From the NCBI GenBank assembly GCA_036401755.1, contig DASWUD010000116.1, forward strand, positions 1 to 13,811: DNA of 13,811 nt. The letters are read 5' to 3'. The notes beneath the pieces are model-generated. The model ran no database searches, had not been told where the DNA came from, and saw only the letters and a program-made list of their open reading frames with translations. Of this stretch, positions 6,449 through 13,811 are shown in pieces. Made by a program: the position numbers and the translations under genes. Numbering within the stretch: position 1 is the stretch's first letter; the number at the start of each line of letters is the position of its first letter. The stretch comes from DASWUD01 sp036401755. GTDB taxonomy: Bacteria; Pseudomonadota; Gammaproteobacteria; Thiohalomonadales; Thiohalomonadaceae.

Positions 6449-7375
6449 ATGGCGACGATGGCTGACCGCGACGGTGTCATCTGGTACGACGGCAAAATGG
6501 TTCCCTGGCGCGAGGCCACCACCCACGTACTCACCCACACCCTGCACTACAGCATGGGGGTGTTCGAAGGGGTGCGTGCCTACGAAACTCCCGCCGGCAC
6601 GGCGATTTTCCGTCTGGAAGAGCACACCAAGCGCCTCTTCAACTCCGCCCATATCCTTGGCATGAAGATGCCCTTCGACCAGGCCACCATCAACGAAGCG
6701 ACCAGGGCGGTGGTACGCGAGAACGGCCTTGCCTCCGGCTACATCCGCCCGATGGCCTTCTACGGCTCCGAGGCGATGGGCATCTCCGCCAAAAATCTCT
6801 CGGTGCACGTCATCGTTGCCGCCTGGCCATGGGGCGCTTACCTCGGCAAGGAGGCACTGGAGAACGGCATCCGCGTCAAGACCTCCTCGTTCTCGCGCCA
6901 CCACTCCAACGTCACCATGTGCCGCGCCAAGGCCAACGGCAACTACATGAACTCCATCATGGCGCACCGCGAGGCGGAACACGACGGCTACGACGAGGCG
7001 CTGCTGCTCGACGTGGACGGCTTCGTCGCCGAAGGCTCCGGCGAGAACATCTTCATCGTGCGCGATGGCAAGCTCTACACGCCCGATCCCAGCTCGGCGC
7101 TGATCGGCCTGACTCGCGACACCATCATGCAGCTGGCAAATGAGATCGGCATCGAGGTGGCGGAGAAACGCATTACCCGTGACGAGGTCTACATCGCCGA
7201 CGAGGCCTTCTTCACCGGCACCGCCGCCGAGGTGACACCGATCCGCGAGCTCGACAACCGCACCATCGGCAGCGGCACGCGCGGCCCGATCACCGCCAAG
7301 TTGCAGGCGATGTATTTCGATCTGGTGCATGGCCGTACCGCCAGCCACCCCGAATGGCGTACCTTCATCAAATAA
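6449..7375 (+). CDS. ilvE: Branched-chain amino acid aminotransferase
   Basis: This encodes a 308-residue class IV PLP-dependent aminotransferase that carries out the last step of leucine, isoleucine and valine synthesis using glutamate as amino donor. ATG at 6449 is preceded by GAGGAG (6435-6440) at 8 bases. Recognisable motifs are the N-terminal HYSMGVFEGVRAY, the PLP lysine K161 in CRAKANGNYMNS, the EALLLDVDGFVAEGSGENIF signature at about 183-202, and FFTGTAAEVTPI near the C-terminus. All expected active-site segments are present and length is normal. It follows glnE by 52 bases without a visible terminator and precedes the zinc-finger gene by 31 bases, so read-through expression is likely. 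Confidence 0.97.
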   Translation: MATMADRDGVIWYDGKMVPWREATTHVLTHTLHYSMGVFEGVRAYETPAGTAIFRLEEHTKRLFNSAHILGMKMPFDQATINEATRAVVRENGLASGYIRPMAFYGSEAMGISAKNLSVHVIVAAWPWGAYLGKEALENGIRVKTSSFSRHHSNVTMCRAKANGNYMNSIMAHREAEHDGYDEALLLDVDGFVAEGSGENIFIVRDGKLYTPDPSSALIGLTRDTIMQLANEIGIEVAEKRITRDEVYIADEAFFTGTAAEVTPIRELDNRTIGSGTRGPITAKLQAMYFDLVHGRTASHPEWRTFIK

Positions 7376-7406
7376 CCGTATCACTAACAGCGAGAGGGGG
7401 AGGTCG

Positions 7407-7619
7407 ATGGAAGTCAGTTCACAGATGGTCAAACAGGCCACCATTGAAACGTGCCGTGAAGTGAGTCCTGCTGATCTGCCTCTCCACTGTCCGATGCCGG
7501 GTGAGGCATTGTGGAGCTCCCATCCACGTGTCTACCTGCCCATCGGGGCGACGGGACGGGCCCGCTGCCCCTACTGCGGCATGGAGTATGTGCTGAAGGG
7601 CGCCCGACACGCCCACTGA
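7407..7619 (+). CDS. Small zinc-finger domain protein (COG4391 / NDUFS6-like)
   Basis: This encodes 70 residues from ATG at 7407, with a GAGGGGGAGG ribosome site (7393-7402). Probable zinc ligands are C28, H39, C54 and C57, in the arrangement LHCP ... SHPRVYLPI ... RCPYCGMEY. That matches the small zinc-finger family related to the NDUFS6 subunit of mitochondrial complex I. The frame is open upstream into the end of ilvE, but that part overlaps ilvE and has no ribosome site. In proteobacteria this family often sits near ilvE and LPS genes, as here. Its role in bacteria is not established; a metal-binding or chaperone-like function is only conjecture. Only four bases separate it from the next gene. 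Confidence 0.85.
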   Translation: MEVSSQMVKQATIETCREVSPADLPLHCPMPGEALWSSHPRVYLPIGATGRARCPYCGMEYVLKGARHAH

Positions 7620-7623
7620 ACCC

Positions 7624-8862
7624 ATGTCGAAATCTCCCTGGTCCGACCGGCTCCTCCGGGGGCTGGCCATCGCGTTTCCCTTTATCTCGGTCTCGGTGCC
7701 GGGTGGGGGCAGTGCCATCTACACCCTGTTCGCCCTGGCCGGTCTTCTCTTCGGCTGGGCCATGGTGGTGCGCAGCTCAGCTAGCGAGCGGCGCTGGTGG
7801 CTGGCGCTGCTGCTGTTCTTTCTGCTGGCCAGCGTGAGCCTTGCCTACAGCGCCGATGTTGTAAATGGCATGCAGCGCTTGGAGCGCTTTTTCCGCCTCG
7901 CCACTCTCGGTCTGCTGTTCGCGGTAATGGTGCGCTGGCGCGTCGTTGCCGATCGGCTCTTCATCCTCGGCCTGATGGCGGCGGCTCTCTCGCTGTTCGT
8001 GCAAACCCTTTATGAAATCCACTGGCTGCAGCGTGAATACGCCGAGGGGCTCTATCACAAGATCATCTTTGGCGACATGGCGATGCTCATCGCACTGTTG
8101 CTGTTCACGGCAGTGCTCACCCTATTGCGCGGATGGCTGCGCCTGCTGGCGCTCCTCTGCATCCCGCTCGCGCTCTACGCCAGTGTCATGTCGGCTACGC
8201 GCGGTGCCTGGCTGGTGTTGCCCTTCATCGGCCTAACCCTGGCATGGCTCTACCGGCGGCGGATCGATCGGCGCCTCTGGTGGCTGATGGGCGGCGCCCT
8301 GGCGGTGCTGCTGGCAATGGCGATGGTGTTACGTCCCGCCCCTCTGGTCGGACCACTCGAACGGGGCGTGCACGAGTTGCGCACCTTCATTGCTGATCCA
8401 TCCGCGCACACCTCCTGGGGCGATCGCCTCAACATGTGGCGCAATGCCACCATTATCTGGTGGGAGAATCCGCTGCTCGGTACCGGTATCGGCGACTTCA
8501 ACCACGATACCCGCGAACTGGTGGCACAGGGGCGTTCGCTGAGCAGCGATGTGGTCAAATATGGCCACGCTCACAGCATCTACTTCGATACCCTGGCGAC
8601 GCTCGGCCTGGTCGGACTGATAGTGCTGGCATTCGCCCTGTTCCTGCTCCCCGGGCGCTATTTTTACCGCGCCTGGCAGCAGGGCGGCGATGGGCAGGTT
8701 CGTTTCGCCGCGCTGGCCGGGCTGCTGACGGTGGTCGCCTTTGCCGTATTCGGCTTCAGCGAGGGGTGGTTGTCACGCAACCCCTTCGTCAACCCCTACA
8801 TCGTCTATCTGGCACTATTTGCCGCCACCATCGCCGCCGCGCGCAACCGCACCGCAGCGTGA
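7624..8862 (+). CDS. O-antigen ligase/polymerase family membrane protein (Wzy_C type)
   Basis: This encodes a 412-residue, strongly hydrophobic inner-membrane protein with roughly ten to twelve membrane segments. A large periplasmic loop between about residues 240 and 320 carries the family signature. There, WWENPLLGTGIGDFNHD is followed by YGHAHSIYFDTLATLGLVG (H315 and H317; the latter matches the conserved histidine of the ligase loop). WaaL ligases transfer lipid-linked O-antigen to the LPS core; Wzy polymerases and PglL-type protein ligases share the fold, so the exact substrate cannot be read from sequence. Position beside hldE and waaF favours a core/O-antigen role. It starts 4 bases after the zinc-finger stop without an obvious ribosome site, so translation may be coupled. 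Confidence 0.85.
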   Translation: MSKSPWSDRLLRGLAIAFPFISVSVPGGGSAIYTLFALAGLLFGWAMVVRSSASERRWWLALLLFFLLASVSLAYSADVVNGMQRLERFFRLATLGLLFAVMVRWRVVADRLFILGLMAAALSLFVQTLYEIHWLQREYAEGLYHKIIFGDMAMLIALLLFTAVLTLLRGWLRLLALLCIPLALYASVMSATRGAWLVLPFIGLTLAWLYRRRIDRRLWWLMGGALAVLLAMAMVLRPAPLVGPLERGVHELRTFIADPSAHTSWGDRLNMWRNATIIWWENPLLGTGIGDFNHDTRELVAQGRSLSSDVVKYGHAHSIYFDTLATLGLVGLIVLAFALFLLPGRYFYRAWQQGGDGQVRFAALAGLLTVVAFAVFGFSEGWLSRNPFVNPYIVYLALFAATIAAARNRTAA

Positions 8863-8923
8863 GGCCACCCACAACTCGCTGACAGTGTCGCGCCGAATCC
8901 GCCCATTCGCGGCTGGAAAACGG

Positions 8924-8929
8924 TAGAAT
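8924..8929 (+). promoter_or_regulatory. Possible -10 element for the hldE operon
   Basis: TAGAAT (8924-8929) resembles a sigma-70 -10 hexamer, about 32 bases before the preferred hldE start. No convincing -35 is visible; a small inverted repeat CGAAT-N6-ATTCG (8894-8909) lies where it would be. The 98-base gap before hldE is the largest in the LPS block, which fits a separate promoter. Confidence 0.35.
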
Positions 8930-8960
8930 GGCGCCACGATTTCCCGCCTTTCCGACGACG

Positions 8961-10397
8961 ATGAAAGCCAACTACATCCCTGATTTTCAAAAAGCCCGCG
9001 TGTTGGTGGTCGGTGACCTGATGCTCGACCGCTATTGGCATGGCGATACTTCGCGCATCTCCCCCGAAGCGCCGGTGCCGGTGGTGCTGGTCAATGGCAT
9101 CGAGGAGCGCGCTGGCGGCGCCGGTAACGTGGCGCTCAATATCTGTGCGCTCGGTGCCCACTCCGGGGTGCTCGGCCTGACCGGCGAAGATGAGGCGGCC
9201 GATGCACTGGCGCGCCGTCTCCTCAATGGCGGAGTGGAGTGCCACTTCGAGCGCCTCAAAGGCTATCCGACTATCACCAAGCTGCGCGTGCTGAGTCGCC
9301 ATCAGCAGTTGATCCGCCTCGACTTCGAGGATGGCTTTCCCGGCCACAACCCGCAGGGGTTGATCAAGCGCTTCCGCGACAATCTCGACAGCTGCGACGT
9401 GGTGGTGCTCTCCGACTACAGCAAGGGGACGCTCCATTGTGCCCCCGAATTGATCCAGCTGGCGCGTGCCGCCGGCAAGGCAATCGTCGTCGACCCGAAG
9501 GGCAAGGATTTCACCCGCTATCGCGGCGCTACGGTGATCACCCCCAACACCTCTGAATTCGAGGCGGTGGTGGGTAAGTGCGCCAGCGAAGAGGAGCTGG
9601 TGCACAAGGGCGAGGCGCTGCGTCGCGAGCTGGAGCTCGACGCGCTGCTCATCACCCGCAGCGAAAAGGGGATGACACTGCTGCGCGGCGACCATGCGCC
9701 GCTCCATCTGCCCACCAAGGCGCGCGAGGTCTACGATGTCACCGGTGCCGGCGACACGGTGGTGTCGGTGCTCGCCGCCGGCCTCGGGGCAGGCATGGAG
9801 ATGGCCGAGGCGACCGCACTCTCCAACATCGCCGCCGGCATCGTGGTGGGCAAGCTCGGTACCGCCACCGTCAGCGTGCCGGAGCTGATGCGCGCGCTGC
9901 GCGAACACGAACAGCCGGAGCTGGGGGTGGTCGATGAGGAGCGTCTCATCGCTCTGGTGCAGGAGGCGAAGGCCCACGGCGAAACGGTGGTGATGACCAA
10001 CGGCTGCTTCGACATCCTGCACGCGGGCCACGTCACCTATCTGGAGCAGGCGGCCAAGCTCGGTGCGCGTCTCATCGTGGCGGTGAATGACGATGCTTCA
10101 GTGAAGCGCCTCAAGGGCGAAGAGCGCCCGGTCAATAGCATGGAGCGGCGCATGCGCATGCTCGCTGCACTCAAGTGCGTCGACTGGGTGGTGCCTTTTT
10201 ACGAGGATACGCCGACCCGCCTTATCTGCCGCGTGCTGCCCGACAAGCTGGTGAAGGGCGGCGACAACGATCCCAACAACATCCCCGGCGGCGAGTGCGT
10301 GCGTGCCGCTGGCGGCGAGGTGCTGGTGATGGAGTATGTGAAGGATCTCTCCACCACCGGCATCATCCGCACCATCCGCGCCACTGAAAAGAAATAG
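8961..10397 (+). CDS. hldE: Bifunctional D-glycero-beta-D-manno-heptose-7-phosphate kinase / 1-phosphate adenylyltransferase
   Basis: HldE makes ADP-heptose for the LPS inner core: its kinase domain phosphorylates heptose 7-phosphate at C1, and, after a phosphatase step, its second domain adds AMP. The frame also allows ATG at 8928, but that codon overlaps a likely -10 element; ATG at 8961 gives 478 residues and an N-terminus like that of E. coli HldE (477). The kinase domain (about 1-320, PfkB/ribokinase fold) opens with VLVVGDLMLDRYW and TSRISPEAPVPVV, and has the active-site TGAGDTVVS with catalytic D265. The cytidylyltransferase-like domain (about 340-478) has TNGCFDILHAGH with the nucleotide-binding HAGH at 354-357. 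Both halves look intact, so this is a full bifunctional enzyme. Confidence 0.97.
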   Translation: MKANYIPDFQKARVLVVGDLMLDRYWHGDTSRISPEAPVPVVLVNGIEERAGGAGNVALNICALGAHSGVLGLTGEDEAADALARRLLNGGVECHFERLKGYPTITKLRVLSRHQQLIRLDFEDGFPGHNPQGLIKRFRDNLDSCDVVVLSDYSKGTLHCAPELIQLARAAGKAIVVDPKGKDFTRYRGATVITPNTSEFEAVVGKCASEEELVHKGEALRRELELDALLITRSEKGMTLLRGDHAPLHLPTKAREVYDVTGAGDTVVSVLAAGLGAGMEMAEATALSNIAAGIVVGKLGTATVSVPELMRALREHEQPELGVVDEERLIALVQEAKAHGETVVMTNGCFDILHAGHVTYLEQAAKLGARLIVAVNDDASVKRLKGEERPVNSMERRMRMLAALKCVDWVVPFYEDTPTRLICRVLPDKLVKGGDNDPNNIPGGECVRAAGGEVLVMEYVKDLSTTGIIRTIRATEKK

Positions 10398-10400
10398 TTG

Positions 10401-11609
10401 ATGAGTGAGCAATCGGTACGCGTCGATGTGGCGATCTTCGGCGGTGGTATCGCCGGCCTGTGGCTGCTGGCGCGCCTGCGCCGGCTCGGTTACCAGGCGG
10501 TGCTGTTCGAGTCACAGGCGCTCGGCGCCGGCCAGACACGTCACGCCCAGGGGATCATTCACGGCGGTACCAAATACGCGCTCACCGGTAAACTGACCGG
10601 TTCTTCCGAATCGATCGCCGAAATGCCGGGGATCTGGCGCGCGGCATTGGGCGGCGAAGGCGAGCTCGACCTTCGTAATGCCAAACTGCTTTCGACGCAT
10701 CAATTCATGTGGTCCACCGAGAGCCTCACCTCGCGCATGGCCGGTTTCTTCGCCAGCAAGTTGATGAAGAGCCGCACCGCCAGCGTCGAAGGCGAGGCGC
10801 GCCCGCAGGTGCTGCGCGATAGCCAGTTCAAGGGGCATGTTTATCGGCTCGATGAACCGGTGCTCGATGTGGCCGCGTTGATCCATGCCCTGGCCGAACC
10901 GCATCGTGGAGCAATCTTCCAATTGCCTGATGAGGAGCACTATCACATCGAGCAACAGCATGGCTTGTGGCATGTGAAACTCGGTGGTGATGCGCCGATC
11001 GATTTCATCGCGCACCGCATCGTCTTCAGCGCAGGCAAGGGCAATGCAACGCTGCTGAAAAAAATTGGCCGCGAGACCCCGGTGATGCAGTTGCGCCCGC
11101 TGCAGATGGTGATGGTGCGCGGCAGCAAGCAGGCGCCGCTGCCGGGCGAACTCTACGCCCACTGCCTGGGCGCCAGTGCCAATCCGCGCATCACCATCAC
11201 TACCCACTATGATCGTGACGGCAACACCGTCTGGTATCTGGGCGGTCAGATCGCTGAAGAAGGCGTGGGACGAAGCCGCGATGCGCAGATCGCCGCGGCG
11301 CGCAAAGAGCTCCATGAATTGTTCCCCTGGCTCGACCTGAGTCAGGCGCAGTGGGGCGTGCTGCCCATCGATCGCGCCGAGGTGAAGATGGCCGATGGCA
11401 GCCGCCCTGACAATGTTTTCTTCGCGCAGGAGGGCGGCGTGATCACCGCCTGGCCCACCAAACTGGCGCTGGCGCCGCGTCTCGCGTCGCAGATCATCGC
11501 GGCGCTGCAGAAAGAGGGTATCGCGCCGGGTGAGACTGTAGAACTGCCGCAGTGGCCCCATCCTGGTTATGCGCTGTTGCCGTGGCAGGAGGAGGAGCGA
11601 TGGAGTTGA
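10401..11609 (+). CDS. FAD-dependent oxidoreductase (DAO family)
   Basis: This encodes 402 residues from ATG at 10401, three bases after the hldE stop; a TTG directly before it would add one codon. The N-terminus is a Rossmann FAD site, VAIFGGGIAGLWLLARLRR with GGGIAG at about 13-18, followed by E38 for ribose binding in FESQALGAGQT. Next comes RHAQGIIHGGTKYAL, reminiscent of glycerol-3-phosphate dehydrogenase and L-2-hydroxyglutarate oxidase relatives. The C-terminus carries FFAQEGGVITAWPTKLALAPRLA, which resembles the closing FAD-contact segment of DAO enzymes. The substrate cannot be told. It overlaps the next gene by 10 bases and is enclosed by LPS genes, so a role in sugar or precursor metabolism is possible but is inference only. 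Confidence 0.8.
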   Translation: MSEQSVRVDVAIFGGGIAGLWLLARLRRLGYQAVLFESQALGAGQTRHAQGIIHGGTKYALTGKLTGSSESIAEMPGIWRAALGGEGELDLRNAKLLSTHQFMWSTESLTSRMAGFFASKLMKSRTASVEGEARPQVLRDSQFKGHVYRLDEPVLDVAALIHALAEPHRGAIFQLPDEEHYHIEQQHGLWHVKLGGDAPIDFIAHRIVFSAGKGNATLLKKIGRETPVMQLRPLQMVMVRGSKQAPLPGELYAHCLGASANPRITITTHYDRDGNTVWYLGGQIAEEGVGRSRDAQIAAARKELHELFPWLDLSQAQWGVLPIDRAEVKMADGSRPDNVFFAQEGGVITAWPTKLALAPRLASQIIAALQKEGIAPGETVELPQWPHPGYALLPWQEEERWS

Positions 11610-12370
11610 GAGCGCTGGGCAGCACCGGCATCAAGGTCAGCCCGCTCGGGCTCGGCACGGTGAAGATCGGCCGCGATCAGCAGGTGAAGTATCCCAGCGG
11701 TTTCACCATCCCCGATGACGCTACGGTGCGTGCGCTGTTCGAGCTCGCCTGGGAGCTGGGCATCAACGTGCTCGACACCGCACCAGCTTACGGCAACAGC
11801 GAGGAGCGTCTCGGCAAACTGCTGCCGCGCAAGAACGACTGGATCATCGTCGGCAAGGTGGGCGAGATCTTCGAGAACGGCGCATCGTCGTTCGACTTCT
11901 CGGCCGCCTATACCCGCATGAGCGTCGAGCGCAGCCTCAAGCGCCTCGGCCGCGACTATATCGACATGGTGCTGGTCCACTCCGACGGCAACGACATGCG
12001 CATCATCCGCGACGAGGCGGTGTGCGATACGCTGCAGCAGCTGAAGCGTGAGGGTTTGATTCGCGCCGTCGGCATGTCCACCAAAACCGTCGAGGGCGGC
12101 CTGTGGTGCGTGGAGCACATGGATGTGGTGATGGCCAGCTACAACACCGCCTATATCGATGAGCTACCGGTGCTGCAGCGTGCCCTTGAGCTGAACAAGG
12201 GGGTGCTGATCAAGAAGGGGCTGCAGAGCGGTCACGCGCAGAGCGTCGAAGAGGCGTTGCGCTTTGTCTTCGCGCAACCGGCGGTGCACAGCGTCATCGT
12301 AGGCACCATCAATCCCCACCACCTGCGCGACAACGTCGCGGTCACCGAACGGGTGCTGGCGGAGCTCTGA
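11600..12370 (+). CDS. Short aldo/keto reductase
   Basis: This encodes 256 residues from ATG at 11600, with a strong GGAGGAGGAG ribosome site inside the end of the preceding gene (10-base overlap). The aldo/keto reductase tetrad is complete: D59 and Y64 (LDTAPAYGNSEERLG), K86 (IVGKVG) and H127 (MVLVHSDGND). The C-terminal IVGTINPHHLRDNV matches the NADP(H)-contact end of the family barrel. It is shorter than the usual length of about 320, mainly because loops are reduced. Family members reduce aldehydes or ketones, or oxidise sugars, in the cytoplasm. The substrate is unknown; coupling to the FAD oxidoreductase and to waaF suggests a carbohydrate-related reaction, which is inference. Confidence 0.88.
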   Translation: MELRALGSTGIKVSPLGLGTVKIGRDQQVKYPSGFTIPDDATVRALFELAWELGINVLDTAPAYGNSEERLGKLLPRKNDWIIVGKVGEIFENGASSFDFSAAYTRMSVERSLKRLGRDYIDMVLVHSDGNDMRIIRDEAVCDTLQQLKREGLIRAVGMSTKTVEGGLWCVEHMDVVMASYNTAYIDELPVLQRALELNKGVLIKKGLQSGHAQSVEEALRFVFAQPAVHSVIVGTINPHHLRDNVAVTERVLAEL

Positions 12371-13413
12371 TGGCGGCCGAGCAACGCATATTGATCGCCG
12401 GCCCCGCCTGGGTGGGCGACATGGTGATGGCGCAGAGTCTCTTCATCACCCTCAAGCAAACCGATCCGCAATGCGCTATCGATGTGCTCGCCCCCGGCTG
12501 GTCGCTGCCGTTACTGTCGCGCATGAACGAAGTGCGCCGCGCCATCGAGGTGCCCATCGGCCACGGCGAGTTTGGTCTGCTGAAGCGCTGGCACCTGGGC
12601 AGAACACTACGTGGCGAACGTTATGATCGCGCCATCGTGCTGCCGCGCTCCCTGAAGGCGGCGCTCATTCCCTTTTTTGCCGGCGCCAAAATCCGCACCG
12701 GCTATCGCGGCGAGCTGCGCTACGCTCTCATCAACGACATGCGTGAGCTCGACAAGTCGGTATTGACGCAGACCGTGCAGCGTTTTGTCACCCTCGGCCT
12801 GCCCGCTGATGCACCACTGCCACCTGCGACGCCGCAACCGCAACTGCGTAGTGATCCCTTACAACAACAGCGGCTCATCGATTCGTTGCAGCTCGATCTG
12901 TCACAGCCTGTGATCGCCTTCATGCCGGGCGCCGAATATGGTCCCGCCAAGCAGTGGCCCATCGATTACTACGGTGAGCTGGCCAAGCGCCTGACGGCGA
13001 GTGGCTACCAGGTCTGGGCACTGGGCTCGCGCAAGGAGCAGGCCATCGGTGAAACGATCGTGCAGATGGGAGGGAGTGGGGTGCGCAATTTATGCGGGCA
13101 AACCGAACTGGTGGATACCATCGATCTGCTGCCGCTCTGTGCAGCGGCCGTCAGCAATGACTCGGGACTGATGCACATTGCCGCCGCCGTGGGCACGCCG
13201 CTGGTGGCGATCTACGGCTCATCGACACCGGCCTACACGCCACCCCTCACCGCGCGCGCGGAGCTCCTCTATCGTGGTCTCGATTGCAGCCCCTGTTTCA
13301 AACGCAACTGCCCCTTGGGTCATACCCGTTGCCTGCAAGAGATCACCCCCGATGAAACCTGGCGCGCGCTCAATGCGCTGCGCGAATCCCTGGCAGAAAA
13401 AGGGGCAGAGTGA
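12370..13413 (+). CDS. waaF: Lipopolysaccharide heptosyltransferase II
   Basis: This encodes a 347-residue family 9 glycosyltransferase with normal length. WaaF transfers L-glycero-D-manno-heptose from ADP-heptose to the first heptose of the LPS inner core at the cytoplasmic face of the inner membrane. The N-terminal domain starts RILIAGPAWVGDMVMAQSLF, with the catalytic-type D17. The C-terminal domain has MPGAEYGPAKQWP and SNDSGLMHIAAAVGTPLVA (262-280), which form the ADP-heptose site, then a cysteine-rich CSPCFKRNCPLGHTRCL end common in WaaF. TGATG overlap with the preceding gene and again with the following gene indicates translational coupling. The family is sure; heptosyltransferase II rather than I is favoured by the motifs and length. 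Confidence 0.95.
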   Translation: MAAEQRILIAGPAWVGDMVMAQSLFITLKQTDPQCAIDVLAPGWSLPLLSRMNEVRRAIEVPIGHGEFGLLKRWHLGRTLRGERYDRAIVLPRSLKAALIPFFAGAKIRTGYRGELRYALINDMRELDKSVLTQTVQRFVTLGLPADAPLPPATPQPQLRSDPLQQQRLIDSLQLDLSQPVIAFMPGAEYGPAKQWPIDYYGELAKRLTASGYQVWALGSRKEQAIGETIVQMGGSGVRNLCGQTELVDTIDLLPLCAAAVSNDSGLMHIAAAVGTPLVAIYGSSTPAYTPPLTARAELLYRGLDCSPCFKRNCPLGHTRCLQEITPDETWRALNALRESLAEKGAE

Positions 13414-13811
13414 TGGCGACCCTGTCGGTGGTGATGATCGTCAAGAATGAGGCAAGCAATCTGGCGGCCTGTCTCGACAGCGTACAGTGGGCCGATGAGA
13501 TCGTTATCGTCGATTCCGGCAGCAGCGATAACACCGTGGAGATCGCACAACGCTACACCAGCAAGGTGTTCGTCGAGAGTGACTGGCAAGGCTATGGCAT
13601 CCAACGCCAGCGCGCGCAGCGCTATGCCACGGGTGACTGGGTATTGATGCTCGACGCTGACGAGCGTGTTACACCAGAGCTGCGTGCCAGCATCGAGCAG
13701 GTGCTGAAACGGGATGATCGTAACGCCGTCTACGCCGTGCCCCGCCTCTCCTGGTGCTTCGGCCGTTTCATCCGCCACGGCGGCTGGTACCCGGATCGTG
13801 TCGTTCGTCTC
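13413..13811 (+). CDS. Family 2 glycosyltransferase, WaaE/KdtX-like (partial at right edge)
   Basis: The frame starts at ATG 13413, overlapping the waaF stop as TGATG, and runs 133 codons to the window edge without a stop. It has the GT-A fold landmarks: the N-terminal LSVVMIVKNEASNLAACLDS, IVIVDSGSSDNT with D34, and the metal-binding DAD (81-83) in WVLMLDADERV. The segment WCFGRFIRHGGWYPDRVVRL matches the WaaE/KdtX subgroup, which adds a glucose or similar sugar to the LPS inner-core heptose. The missing C-terminus prevents a firmer substrate assignment. Confidence 0.85.
   Translation, partial: MATLSVVMIVKNEASNLAACLDSVQWADEIVIVDSGSSDNTVEIAQRYTSKVFVESDWQGYGIQRQRAQRYATGDWVLMLDADERVTPELRASIEQVLKRDDRNAVYAVPRLSWCFGRFIRHGGWYPDRVVRL

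Noticed and set aside
6128..7444. 438-codon open frame antisense to the glnE end and ilvE
   Set aside because: It spans two well-identified genes on the other strand and has no family features.
8894..8909. CGAAT-N6-ATTCG as a terminator for the ligase gene
   Set aside because: The stem is only 5 bp and no T-run follows; it is noted only as part of the hldE upstream region.
8805..10031. 408-codon open frame antisense to hldE
   Set aside because: hldE motifs are complete on the plus strand; the antisense reading shows only composition-driven histidine and alanine runs.
10512..11561. 349-codon open frame antisense to the FAD oxidoreductase
   Set aside because: No domain, no start signal; it mirrors the coding strand.

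Overview
The window is high-GC DNA from a gammaproteobacterium. A GroEL C-terminus of the GGM-tail type opens it. The later order glnE – ilvE – LPS-core heptose genes resembles what I recall from Pseudomonas (glnE-ilvE-waaF). A four-gene stretch of hldE, two oxidoreductases and waaF follows. A DsrE-type protein hints at a sulfur-metabolising lineage such as Chromatiales, but this is only a guess. There are no tRNA or rRNA genes, no insertion sequences and no CRISPR array.

Layout. (1) 1-433: 3' end of groEL and its intrinsic terminator. (2) 582-1028: small secreted DUF3617-family protein. (3) 1125-3060: the most interesting locus. A leftward operon encodes an ECF sigma factor and a membrane anti-sigma factor that overlap by ATGA. 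Across a 239-bp divergent intergenic region lies a rightward gene for a secreted DsrE-like protein. The periplasmic C-terminal domain of the anti-sigma factor aligns with this secreted protein, sharing EIVA...GLN and AC..TL.A motifs and one cysteine. Both transcription units carry the same promoter-like signature, GGAATA-N18-TCTT, at similar distances from their starts. This suggests a self-regulating ECF circuit in which sensor domain and regulon product are homologous. (4) 3131-3163: intrinsic terminator, then about 210 bp of tandem repeats (two good copies, one decayed) in front of glnE. (5) 3499-7619: glnE (glutamine synthetase adenylyltransferase/removase), ilvE (branched-chain aminotransferase) and a 70-residue zinc-finger protein. 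(6) 7624-13811: envelope/LPS block with an O-antigen ligase-type membrane protein, hldE (ADP-heptose synthesis), an FAD-dependent oxidoreductase, a short aldo/keto reductase, waaF (heptosyltransferase II), and the first 133 codons of a family 2 glycosyltransferase of the WaaE/KdtX kind. From hldE on the genes are nearly gapless or overlapping, so they probably form one operon.

How they work together. HldE makes heptose 1,7-bisphosphate into 1-phosphate-linked ADP-heptose in the two outer steps of that pathway. WaaF adds heptose to the LPS inner core, the family 2 enzyme probably decorates that core, and the ligase-type protein may attach O-antigen. GlnE and IlvE serve nitrogen and amino-acid metabolism. 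The two oxidoreductases have no obvious role in LPS synthesis. The ECF/DsrE locus is separate and looks like an envelope-stress or sulfur/redox-responsive module, which is inference.
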